Positions 39,496-47,906 of a DNA stretch of 64,000 bases are shown in pieces; the first letter of the stretch is position 1, and the number at the start of each line of letters is the position of its first letter. The stretch is from NCBI GenBank assembly GCA_016868815.1, contig VGFQ01000001.1, positions 310,001 through 374,000 of the forward strand. The letters are read 5' to 3'. Origin of the DNA: Bacteroidota bacterium. Lineage in GTDB: Bacteria > Bacteroidota > Bacteroidia > Chitinophagales > Chitinophagaceae. Made by a program: the position numbers and the translations under genes. Under the pieces are notes generated by a model. That model saw only the letters and a program-made list of their open reading frames with translations. It searched no databases and was not told the DNA's origin.

Positions 39496-40170
39496 TCAGC
39501 TTTTAGGGCGCTTGAGCGACTGTATCTGACTTAAAACCCCCTGGGCGCGTTCCAGCTCTGCCTTAACCTTATCCAGGTCGCTTTGATTGTCGGCCAGCTC
39601 CGACTCCAGCCGCTGGCGTTTACGGTAGAGGTCTGACTGACGCTTCTCTGCCTTCCGCACGACATCCTCCTGCATTGCAATCCGCTTGTCGAGTTCATAG
39701 GCTCCGACGCCGGCCCCCAGGGAATCGAAAAAAGCAAGAGCAGGCTTGGAAGAAAGGAGGACCCTGGCTGCCTCATAGGCAGATGAGCTCCGAATCAGAA
39801 TATCCTCCCCAGTCTCTGCCAATACTATGGATAGGGTACTGACAGGGGTACTCCCCTTTCCAATACCAGCCACTTTGTAATAGACATCAAAATAGCGGTT
39901 CTCGGCAGGAGAAAGCCTGACCTGACGGCACTGATGCATGCCCTTGTAAAATCTGACACTCCCGCCCAACTGCTGGAAGATCGACTCCAAGGCATCCTCC
40001 AGATCCTTCTCAGCATAACGAAATTCAAAAAGCCGCGCCGGCTGTTGGATTTTTTGATATTCGACCATACCATCATATGCCCGTATCGGATCAATGGGAT
40101 GCTGCCCCTGAGAGATAGAGCCAATGAGCAGGAAGAGAAGCATTCCAACTGATACTATCATAGGTTTCAT
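39496..40170 (-). CDS. Hypothetical secreted protein with C-terminal coiled coil
   Basis: 224 residues, not recognised. A signal peptide covers residues ~5-22 (IVSVGMLLFLLIGSISQG). The middle (~45-150) contains FEFRYAEKDLEDALESIF and a beta-rich stretch, perhaps a small alpha/beta domain. Residues ~165-220 are a coiled coil (RQRLESELADNQSDLDKVKA). Likely periplasmic or outer-membrane associated. The frame also opens at an ATG at 40206, but a -7-like box at 40193-40200 falls inside that extension, so the ATG at 40170 is preferred. Confidence 0.65.
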   Translation of the reverse strand: MKPMIVSVGMLLFLLIGSISQGQHPIDPIRAYDGMVEYQKIQQPARLFEFRYAEKDLEDALESIFQQLGGSVRFYKGMHQCRQVRLSPAENRYFDVYYKVAGIGKGSTPVSTLSIVLAETGEDILIRSSSAYEAARVLLSSKPALAFFDSLGAGVGAYELDKRIAMQEDVVRKAEKRQSDLYRKRQRLESELADNQSDLDKVKAELERAQGVLSQIQSLKRPKS

Positions 40171-40192
40171 CCTCAATACGCTTGGTACAATG

Positions 40193-40200
40193 CAAAAGTG
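40193..40200 (-). promoter_or_regulatory. -7-like box for the coiled-coil protein gene
   Basis: On the minus strand CACTTTTG, one mismatch from TAnnTTTG, with a TTG 16 bases upstream (40217-40219 on the plus strand). It lies 22 bases before the ATG at 40170. Confidence 0.35.
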
Positions 40201-40419
40201 CAGCATTTACCATCAGCAACCTTGCTTTCGATACAGGTATCTGCTATTTTCGTGGGACGCTGACATCTGGAAAGGTGACCACCTATAGACCTTACAAAGG
40301 GAAAGATCGAAAAAGACGTAAAGAAACTCTTTTACCCAGGTTCTCTTGTTCGAACCTTTAGTAGACTGCGCTGACCTTCTAAAGCACCAAGCAAAACGGG
40401 ATAAATTAAATATGATTGC

Positions 40420-41601
40420 TTGAAAAAGAGAATCGGTTTAATTTTTTCAAAGGTTCCTGCCTACTCGGAGACCTTCTTCCGCAATAAGATCGCGGCACTG
40501 GAAGAGGCCGGATACACCGTCGTCGTGCTGGCAGGCGGAGGCAGGAGGCCAGATCAGCGATACGCCCACATCAGCATCGGATATGACACCTACTCAACAG
40601 GCATCACCAAAGCCCTGGCAGCCATCACGGCCGCTCTCCGGCTCATGGGCAGCCCCCGCCGTACGATCAGGCTGTACCGAAAAAACCAGCAAGACGGCTT
40701 TTCAGCGAACAACAACCTCAAGTCGCTGCTCAATGCAGCCCATATCATTGGCCATCGACTGGACTGGCTGCATTTCGGCTTCGCCAGCAACGCCCTCTAC
40801 CTGGAGAACCTCGCTGCCATCATGGGGGCAAAGATGGCCGTCTCTATCCGTGGCTTTGACATCAGCATCCAACCCCTCAAGCAGCCCGGCTGCTACGCCC
40901 TGCTGTGGAAGCGCATCGACAAGCTCCACTACATCTCAGATGCATTGTACCGCAAAGCCCTGGCTGACGGCCTTTCGCCCCTCGTCGCAGCGGTTCGCAT
41001 CGAGCCGGCCGCCGACCTGGAGATCCTACGATGGGCCAGCACTCCCACCCCCGCCCCGGATAAAGTCGTCCGCTTCCTGACCATCGGCCGGCTCTCCTGG
41101 AAGAAAGGCTATGTCCAGACCTTCATGGCGCTGGCCGCCCTCAAGGCGGGCGGCCAGCGCTTTACCTACCGCATCGTGGGGGATGGTGACGACATCGAGA
41201 TGATCCTCTACATGAGGAAAGCCCTGGGCCTCGAGCAAGAAGTTGTTCTGGAAGGCCGGAAAAGCCATCCAGAGACACTGCAGCTATTGAACGCATGCGA
41301 TATATATCTCCAATACAGTGTGCAGGAGGGATACTGCAATGCCGTGGTAGAGGCACAGCTGTTTGGCAGGCCCTGCATCGTATCCGACGCCGAAGGGCTA
41401 CCGGAAAACGTGATCCATGGCGTCACGGGATGGGTAGTACCTGCCAACCACCCGGAACGCCTGCACGAAAAGATAACCGAAGTGCTGGCCCTGAGCGCGG
41501 CAGACCAAGCCATGGTGGGAACAGCCGCCTCTGCCCGCATCCGGCAGTCGTTGTCGCTCGAAGGCCAGCTGCAAAAGTTCATCTCCTTCTACGAAAGCTG
41601 A
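40420..41601 (+). CDS. GT4-family glycosyltransferase
   Basis: 393 residues with a GT-B fold. N-terminal Rossmann: IGLIFSKVPAYSETFFRNKI, a pattern common in surface-glycan glycosyltransferases. C-terminal donor-binding domain: FLTIGRLSWKKGY, VLEGRKSHPETLQLLNACDIYLQYSVQEG-type segment (~280-310), and VEAQLFGRPCIVSD with the EX7E-like acidic pair. The start must be TTG at 40420: an in-frame TAA lies at 40402 and no ATG intervenes before codon 77. It is followed in the same frame by a flippase gene, so the pair probably builds and exports one polysaccharide. Confidence 0.9.
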   Translation: MKKRIGLIFSKVPAYSETFFRNKIAALEEAGYTVVVLAGGGRRPDQRYAHISIGYDTYSTGITKALAAITAALRLMGSPRRTIRLYRKNQQDGFSANNNLKSLLNAAHIIGHRLDWLHFGFASNALYLENLAAIMGAKMAVSIRGFDISIQPLKQPGCYALLWKRIDKLHYISDALYRKALADGLSPLVAAVRIEPAADLEILRWASTPTPAPDKVVRFLTIGRLSWKKGYVQTFMALAALKAGGQRFTYRIVGDGDDIEMILYMRKALGLEQEVVLEGRKSHPETLQLLNACDIYLQYSVQEGYCNAVVEAQLFGRPCIVSDAEGLPENVIHGVTGWVVPANHPERLHEKITEVLALSAADQAMVGTAASARIRQSLSLEGQLQKFISFYES

Positions 41602-41667
41602 CGAGCGGAGCCTATCCGCACGCCTGCCCGTTTCAGCGTATCTTGGCAGGGCGACAAACAGAAGCCA

Positions 41668-43179
41668 TTGAGCACCCTTTCAAAACTGGCGGGACAAACC
41701 TTTTGGTACGGACTCAGCAGCATCCTGGGCCGGTTCCTCAACTACCTGCTCACGCCGCTTCTAACGGCCATCTATGCATCCGATAAGTATGGAGACATCT
41801 CCGTCCTGTTCGCACTGGCAGCATTCCTGAACATACTCTTCACCCTTGGAATGGAGACTACCTATTTCCGGTTCAGCCAGGATGGGAAAGAAATTTCCGT
41901 CTTCCAAACCAGCCAGACAGTCCTGACGGCCACCACCTTACTGCTCTCCTTCCTGCTGCTGGCACCCCTTCCACATCTCGCAGGCCTCCTGCGGATGGAG
42001 GCACACCCAGAATACCTTCAATGGGTGCTTTGGATCGTCGCGCTGGACACATTGGCGGCCCTTCCCTTTGCCCGGCTTCGACACCAGGGAAGGCCAAGGT
42101 TATTTGCTGCCATCCGCATTCTGAACATCCTAGTGAACATCGCAGGCGTAGTTTTCTTCCTGGTGCTTTGCAAGGGAGACTTTGAGCAGGGGAAGAATAC
42201 CCTTTGGGCTACCTGCTATAATCCCCGCATCGACATCGGCTATGTATTCTTGTCGAACCTCGCCGCCAGTGCCGTCACCCTACTGCTGCTGCAAGGCCAA
42301 TGGCGCTCCTGGCGCCCTGCCATCGACAGGCAGCTGCTCGGCCGGATGCTGGCCTATAGCTGGCCACTGCTGATCGTCGGCTTCGGCGGCATGGTAAATG
42401 AGAGCATCGACAGGTTTATGATCCTGGAGCGGTTTGCAGGCACCATCGACGAGGCCAGGTCGGCCAATGGCGTGTACAGCGCCAACTACAAGCTGGCCAT
42501 CCTCATCGTACTCTTCATCCAGGCCTTCCGGCTGGCCGCAGAGCCCTTCTTCTTTCGTCAAGCAGCGGACAATGCCCAGGCACCACAGGTATATGCCCGC
42601 GTCATGACATTCTTCGTGATTGCCTGCTGTCTGGGATTCCTCTCCGTCGTCTTGTTCCTGGATATTTGGAAGCATTTCATGGGCATCCGGCACCATCCGG
42701 AATACCTAGAGGGACTGAGGGTCGTGCCAGTCCTCATGGTGGCAAAAATCTTTCTGGGGATATACTATAACCTGTCCATCTGGTACAAGCTGACGGACAA
42801 GACAAGTACCGGAGCCTGGATCACCCTCGGGGGCGCCGGGCTCACCGTAGCGATCAACTATCTACTCATACCGCAGATGGGCTACCTGGCCTGCGCCTGG
42901 GCCACTCTGACCTGCTACGGCTTCATGATGGTCGCCAGCTACCAGCTGGGACAACGGCACTACCCTGTCCCCTACGCATGGAAGAAACTGACAGTATATA
43001 TCCTCCTGAGCATAGGACTGTTCCTAGCCCATCAGGCCTTCCGACAGGCCTCCCCCAGCCAGGCTTGGACGCATGCCGTTGCACTGGTAGAAATCCTGCT
43101 CTTCCTTGCCCTGGTGCTAGCACTGGAACAAAAGGAATTACAAAAGATGGGCCTCCCACTGCTACACCCCCGCAGATAG
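41668..43179 (+). CDS. Polysaccharide flippase (Wzx/MOP-superfamily)
   Basis: 503 residues with about 12-14 membrane helices. The N-terminus LAGQTFWYGLSSILGRFLNYL matches the opening of Wzx/PST flippases, which move undecaprenyl-linked oligosaccharides across the inner membrane. A later helix pair around FGGMVNESIDRFMILE is typical of the family. The start appears to be TTG at 41668; the frame is open all the way back to the glycosyltransferase stop (41599-41601) without any ATG. Convergent with the metallo-beta-lactamase gene. Confidence 0.88.
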   Translation: MSTLSKLAGQTFWYGLSSILGRFLNYLLTPLLTAIYASDKYGDISVLFALAAFLNILFTLGMETTYFRFSQDGKEISVFQTSQTVLTATTLLLSFLLLAPLPHLAGLLRMEAHPEYLQWVLWIVALDTLAALPFARLRHQGRPRLFAAIRILNILVNIAGVVFFLVLCKGDFEQGKNTLWATCYNPRIDIGYVFLSNLAASAVTLLLLQGQWRSWRPAIDRQLLGRMLAYSWPLLIVGFGGMVNESIDRFMILERFAGTIDEARSANGVYSANYKLAILIVLFIQAFRLAAEPFFFRQAADNAQAPQVYARVMTFFVIACCLGFLSVVLFLDIWKHFMGIRHHPEYLEGLRVVPVLMVAKIFLGIYYNLSIWYKLTDKTSTGAWITLGGAGLTVAINYLLIPQMGYLACAWATLTCYGFMMVASYQLGQRHYPVPYAWKKLTVYILLSIGLFLAHQAFRQASPSQAWTHAVALVEILLFLALVLALEQKELQKMGLPLLHPRR

Positions 43180-43192
43180 GGATGGGCTTCCC

Positions 43193-43840
43193 CTAGCTTA
43201 CCCCAGAGACATACGGATTGTGGCGCTTCTCCCAGCCAATCGTCGTCTCTGCCCCATGCCCGGATAGTACCAAGGTCTCTTCCGGCAGTTGGTATAAGGT
43301 TTCCTGGATGCTGCGGGCGAGGGTGCTGAAATCCCCGCCGGGCAGGTCTGTACGCCCAACCCCTTCCCGGAAAAGGACATCTCCTGAAAAGATGAAGCCC
43401 TGTCCAGCGTGATAAAAGCCGACACTACCCGGAGAATGACCCGGCAGGAAAAAGACCTCCAGCCGCTCGCCCCCGACAGATACTGGCTTACCAGGATCCA
43501 GAAATGCCAAAGGGCCCTGATAAGCGTCGAAAGGCATATTCCAGATCAACCCGCTCACAGGGGCGAATTCCAAGACAGGCCGCTCCAGCAGATGGATATG
43601 GGGTGTCAAACCCCAGGTCTGCGCGACAAAGCGGTTACCAAAGACGTGATCCAGATGACAATGCGTATTCAGCAAGATCTCGGGTCGAAGACGCTGTTGA
43701 GAGATGTGGTCGGCCAGGCAGTCCCGCTCCGCCTGTGCATAACATCCCGGGTCGATGATGGCACAACGCCCATCGTCGTCGTGAAGCACATACGTATTCT
43801 CACCGATTGGACTAAACAAGAAAACGTTATAATGCAGCAT
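43193..43840 (-). CDS. Metallo-beta-lactamase-fold hydrolase (glyoxalase II-like)
   Basis: 215 residues. Metal ligands are seen in NTHCHLDHVFGN (HxHxDH), PGHSPGSVGFY and FSGDVLF, with a final GHGAETTIGWEK histidine. Glyoxalase II, persulfide dioxygenase and generic thioester hydrolases share this layout; the short form (no C-terminal glyoxalase II extension) suggests a general thiolesterase. Divergent from the 1109-residue protein gene. Confidence 0.88.
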   Translation of the reverse strand: MLHYNVFLFSPIGENTYVLHDDDGRCAIIDPGCYAQAERDCLADHISQQRLRPEILLNTHCHLDHVFGNRFVAQTWGLTPHIHLLERPVLEFAPVSGLIWNMPFDAYQGPLAFLDPGKPVSVGGERLEVFFLPGHSPGSVGFYHAGQGFIFSGDVLFREGVGRTDLPGGDFSTLARSIQETLYQLPEETLVLSGHGAETTIGWEKRHNPYVSGVS

Positions 43841-43850
43841 CCGTACTATG

Positions 43851-43878
43851 TTTGTCCCCCCATTAATCAGTAACTTTA
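43851..43878 (+). promoter_or_regulatory. Candidate promoter of the propeller/barrel protein gene
   Basis: TTTG (43851-43854) and, 16 bases on, TAACTTTA (43871-43878), one mismatch from TAnnTTTG. The ATG follows 52 bases later. Confidence 0.45.
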
Positions 43879-43930
43879 CTTTGGCCGGATAGCTTCTAAA
43901 AACACCCTCCTCTGGCCCAACTTACAGCGC

Positions 43931-46900
43931 ATGCGCAAGCCCATCGGAATCGGAACCCTCTTCCTGCTGTCCCTAGCTACAACTGCTCAGGTGAACACGG
44001 TGCAGTTCGGCAAGAACAGGGTACAATATAAGAAGTTCGAATGGAGGTACTACCAGACCCGCAACTTCAACACCTATTTCAGCCAGGGTGGGCTAAACCT
44101 AAGCCGCATCGTGGCACAAGTGGCCGAAGAAGAGCTGCCGCAGCTGGAGAATTTCGTGGAGTATGGACTGCAAAGAAGGGGGAACATCCTCATCTACAAC
44201 AGCTTCAACGATATGAAGCAGTCGAACATCGGCATGGAAATCGACTGGCAGAATACGGGCGGCGTAACCCGGCTTGTCAACAACAAGCTAATTATATACT
44301 ATACCTCCAATCACCAAGAGCTCCGGCGGCAGGTACGCCAAGGCATCGCCCGGGTGCTGGTAGACAACCTGCTGTTTGGAGACGACCTCGGAGAATTCGC
44401 CGGTAACCAGGCACTGCTCGACCTGCCCAAATGGCTTACCGACGGATATGTGGCCTATGCCGCCGAGCACTGGAGCCCGTCACTGGATGATAAGCTCAAG
44501 TCGGCCTTGCTGTCCGGCCGCTACCGCAACTTCTACCAGTTCGCGTTCCGGGAGCCGGAACTCGCAGGTCATGCCTTCTGGAACTATGTGGCCGACAACT
44601 ACCGAAAAGACAACGTCACCTATTTCCTCTACCTGGCGCGCATCTACAAAAGCCTGAACTCGGCCAGCCTAAAAGTGACCAAAAAGAAATTCAAAGAACT
44701 GCTTCGTGAGTTCATGGAGAAACAGGGAGAATACTATAACAACGACCTGCGAGGCCGACGCAACCAGCCCCGCGGCACCGCCATCGCCGTAGAAGAAGTC
44801 AAGCCAGGACAAGACTTCTATCGCTTCCAGGCAAACCCCATCCCCCGTAACAACTCTTACGCGATGGTGCAGTTTCGCAAAGGCATCTTCAGCGTCATCC
44901 TGGAAGACCTTTCAGACAAAAGAAAAATCCTGTTGAAAGCAGGAGTACTCAACAATCAGAACCAGGTCAACCCCAATTACCCACTCCTGGCCTGGGACCC
45001 CAAAGGATCCCGCCTGCTGGTTATATACCCCGAGGAGGGAAAAATCCGAATGTTCCTCTACGACGTCAATGCCAGAATCAAGCTCTTCCGTCAAGAAATG
45101 CCTGCAGACATCCAACTTATACAGGATGCCCGCTTTATGCTCGACAACAACACCCTCATCCTGAGCGCTGTCAAGAATGGTCAGTCCGACATCTTCGTCT
45201 ATAAGATCAAAGAGCAAAAAGTCCAGCAGATCACCAACGACCCATACGACGACATCGATGCCTCCTTTGTCGCCTTTCCCAACAAGACGGGTATCATCTT
45301 CTCCTCCAACCGTCCCTTTGGCAACGCCCCCAAAGGCGATACGGTACTGCCAGGTCGACATCGTTTTAACATCTTCCTGGTCGACAACTGGAACGACACG
45401 GAATTCAAGCAGATCTCGCAACTCTCCAAATTGAAATACGGCCAGGCAAGATACCCGCTCCAATACAATACCAACCACTTCACCTTCGTCAGCGACGAGA
45501 ACGGCATCTCCAACCGTTATGCGGGCTTTTTTACTACCCAGCGCGCCGGGCTCGATACCATCATCAAGATCGGTGACGAATACCTGCGCAATCCTCCCAA
45601 GTGGGAGCTCGACTCCACCCTTAAAGCATGGGACCTCAAAGAACCTGACTCCATTGGCTTCGTATCCGTCACCACCGACAGCGCCTACGTCTTCCCCATC
45701 ACCAACTACCAAAGCGGCCTACAGGAAAGCCGCGGCGCCGGCGACAACAACCTCGTCAGTGAAGTCCGGCAGGAAGGAGAACTTAAATTCCTCTACAAGC
45801 TCCGCATCAATGAAGATGCCCTCCGCAGACGCAACGTCAACGCCCGTCCAACCGAGTATGTCAAAAAGCTCATGGCCGAAGAACGAAGGGCACAGGCATC
45901 CCCTACCCTCTACCAGCCAGCAGAAAAGCCAGGAACTGACAGTGCCAACCCCAAAAAACTATTCCAGTCAGAATTTGATACAGGCTCCGACAGCACCGTG
46001 CAGCTCTTCTCCGAAGGCCTGGAAGGTGCACGCAAAGAATCACTCCTCAAGTCGGCCCGGATGTTCGACTACCGCTATCGATTCTCTTCAGACTACTTCG
46101 TCTCAGGCTTCAACAACGCGGTCCTAGTGAACCGCTTCCAGCCCTATGCTGGCGGAGCCGGGCCCATCAACCTCGCCAATACAGACGTCCTGAACGGCAT
46201 CATCCGCATGGGCATCTCCGAACTCTTCGAAGACCAGCGATTCATCGGAGGCTACCGCATGGGATCCCTCAACCTTACCGACAACGATGTCTTCGCCTCC
46301 TACCAAAACCTGCGCAAACGAATCGACTGGGGCCTCACATACTTCCGTCAGATACAAACCGATGGCTATTTTTACAGCCATCTTAACCTCTATCAGGCCA
46401 ACCTCACCTACCCCATCGATGAAGTCAGAAGCTTCCGAGCGACCCTTGGCTATCGGCAAGACCGCCTGGGCTTTAAAGCCATCAACAGACAATTTCTCCA
46501 ATTCCCGGATGGCATCCTCAAATACGGACTCTCCCGACTCGAATATGTACACGACAACACCATCAACCCTACCCTGAATATCTGGAACGGCCTCCGCTAT
46601 AAAATTTACGCAGAAGTCGCCAGCAGGCTGGTCTCCAGCCAGACAGAAGGCCGGAACACCATCAACGTCGGTGCTGATGCCCGCTACTATAAGCCCCTCT
46701 ACCGGAATCTGATATGGGCCCTGCGCGGGGCTACAGACTTCTCCTGGGGCAATCAAAAACTGATATACTACCTGGGTGGAGTAGATGGCTGGATACGACC
46801 TAAGTTCAATCCCGCCAATAAACCCAAAAACGATAATTACGCCTTCCAGACGCTGTCTGTTAATATGCGGGGATTCCCACAAAATGCCGCCAATGGCAAC

Positions 46901-47260
46901 AACACCATCGTGCTAAATTCCGAAATCAGACTGCCGGTCTTCTCTACCCTTTTCTCCCGACCCATCAACAACGCATTCCTGCGCAACTTCCAGCTTGTTC
47001 AGTTTACAGACCTCGGCACTGCCTGGAACGGAAAGTTTGATAAGCTCGCAAGACCCGTGAGCCTCTATCAAGACCCGTCAAATCCGGCCGTACAAGTAAG
47101 GATCCAGACGGGAGGGATAGGCCCTTTCATTGGCGGATACGGTTTTGGTGCGCGGAGTACGCTGCTAGGCTACTTCCTCCGCCTCGACGCAGCCTGGGCG
47201 ATGAACGGCTTTTTCATCGGCAAGCCTTACTGGTATCTAGCTATGGGCGTTGACTTCTAA
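43931..47260 (+). CDS. Large secreted protein: peptidase-like N-domain, WD40/PD40 propeller and C-terminal beta-barrel-like region
   Basis: 1109 residues. The signal peptide is RKPIGIGTLFLLSLATTAQ. Residues ~30-260 resemble the scaffold of gluzincin-type peptidases (LPKWLTDGYVAYAAEHWS), but the HExxH zinc motif is missing. Residues ~290-570 contain propeller-like repeats such as LLAWDPKGSRLLVIYP and GQSDIFVYKIKEQKVQQITN. From ~720 to the end the sequence alternates as in an outer-membrane barrel and finishes with the aromatic MGVDF. Bacteroidota encode many such proteins, often labelled TolB-like translocation proteins, without known function. Its last 24 bases overlap the convergent phosphatase gene. 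Confidence 0.7.
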   Translation: MRKPIGIGTLFLLSLATTAQVNTVQFGKNRVQYKKFEWRYYQTRNFNTYFSQGGLNLSRIVAQVAEEELPQLENFVEYGLQRRGNILIYNSFNDMKQSNIGMEIDWQNTGGVTRLVNNKLIIYYTSNHQELRRQVRQGIARVLVDNLLFGDDLGEFAGNQALLDLPKWLTDGYVAYAAEHWSPSLDDKLKSALLSGRYRNFYQFAFREPELAGHAFWNYVADNYRKDNVTYFLYLARIYKSLNSASLKVTKKKFKELLREFMEKQGEYYNNDLRGRRNQPRGTAIAVEEVKPGQDFYRFQANPIPRNNSYAMVQFRKGIFSVILEDLSDKRKILLKAGVLNNQNQVNPNYPLLAWDPKGSRLLVIYPEEGKIRMFLYDVNARIKLFRQEMPADIQLIQDARFMLDNNTLILSAVKNGQSDIFVYKIKEQKVQQITNDPYDDIDASFVAFPNKTGIIFSSNRPFGNAPKGDTVLPGRHRFNIFLVDNWNDTEFKQISQLSKLKYGQARYPLQYNTNHFTFVSDENGISNRYAGFFTTQRAGLDTIIKIGDEYLRNPPKWELDSTLKAWDLKEPDSIGFVSVTTDSAYVFPITNYQSGLQESRGAGDNNLVSEVRQEGELKFLYKLRINEDALRRRNVNARPTEYVKKLMAEERRAQASPTLYQPAEKPGTDSANPKKLFQSEFDTGSDSTVQLFSEGLEGARKESLLKSARMFDYRYRFSSDYFVSGFNNAVLVNRFQPYAGGAGPINLANTDVLNGIIRMGISELFEDQRFIGGYRMGSLNLTDNDVFASYQNLRKRIDWGLTYFRQIQTDGYFYSHLNLYQANLTYPIDEVRSFRATLGYRQDRLGFKAINRQFLQFPDGILKYGLSRLEYVHDNTINPTLNIWNGLRYKIYAEVASRLVSSQTEGRNTINVGADARYYKPLYRNLIWALRGATDFSWGNQKLIYYLGGVDGWIRPKFNPANKPKNDNYAFQTLSVNMRGFPQNAANGNNTIVLNSEIRLPVFSTLFSRPINNAFLRNFQLVQFTDLGTAWNGKFDKLARPVSLYQDPSNPAVQVRIQTGGIGPFIGGYGFGARSTLLGYFLRLDAAWAMNGFFIGKPYWYLAMGVDF

Positions 47261-47776
47261 GGGCTGCGGCAGACTTGGTAGCCCAGCGGATGCTATCGCT
47301 GCAACAGTCCGATTCGCACCATAGCTTCTTTCACGCAAGCTCAGCCGGAAGCCGCCACATCCCTCTCGCTGCTGCGTAGATACCACCCAGAAACCGCCAT
47401 AGTCACCCTTCCCCAACCCATTCCAGACAGACTTTAGCCCCAACTCTTGCACCATGGTGAGAACCGTATGGCTATGCCCCGAAACCAATGCATTTCGGTC
47501 GGCCACTAATAGATTAAATAAGAATTGGTGAACCGTATCATGGCTACAGGCGCTTTGGGGTAGGCCAATGCAGGCCGAGAAGGGCTCTGCCATCTCACGG
47601 GACCGACACGTCTCTGTGACATAGATGCCTTCAATGGATTTGTCTCTCAACAAGCCTGCCAACACCACAGTACTGCCCTTTCCCGCTGAGGAAAGGCCTG
47701 GGTCGCCCACAGGCACAGCCGCCTTCTCCGCATGCCGTACAAAGTAGATGCGGGTGGCCTGACAATAGGAGATCAT
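47237..47776 (-). CDS. Histidine phosphatase-superfamily protein
   Basis: 179 residues. The catalytic RHG-type motif is FVRHAEKA at ~12-19, and a second histidine occurs in VSGHSHTVLTM. This matches the phosphoglycerate mutase-like branch, close to SixA or YtfE-like small phosphatases. Substrate not predictable. ATG at 47776. It overlaps the convergent upstream gene by 24 bases at its 3' end. Confidence 0.82.
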   Translation of the reverse strand: MISYCQATRIYFVRHAEKAAVPVGDPGLSSAGKGSTVVLAGLLRDKSIEGIYVTETCRSREMAEPFSACIGLPQSACSHDTVHQFLFNLLVADRNALVSGHSHTVLTMVQELGLKSVWNGLGKGDYGGFWVVSTQQREGCGGFRLSLRERSYGANRTVAAIASAGLPSLPQPLEVNAHS

Positions 47777-47871
47777 AGAGTAAATGGCCCCGAAACCAGC
47801 GGGCAGCGCATAATGACCTCCAAGCTATATTTTTTTCCCCTCCACAGGCGTGTAAATACAATGACTTTCCC

Positions 47872-47903
47872 TTGGAGCCCGGCAGCATACAAGGGTAGTT
47901 TTG
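47872..47903 (+). promoter_or_regulatory. comEC promoter with near-leaderless geometry
   Basis: TTG (47872-47874), 21 bases, then TAGTTTTG (47896-47903), an exact -7 box. The comEC ATG follows only 3 bases later, so the mRNA would start at or very near the start codon. Confidence 0.5.
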
Positions 47904-47906
47904 TGC

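Noticed and set aside
43180..43192. A terminator between the flippase and the metallo-beta-lactamase gene
   Set aside because: A weak 5-bp stem without a T-run; not enough to call.
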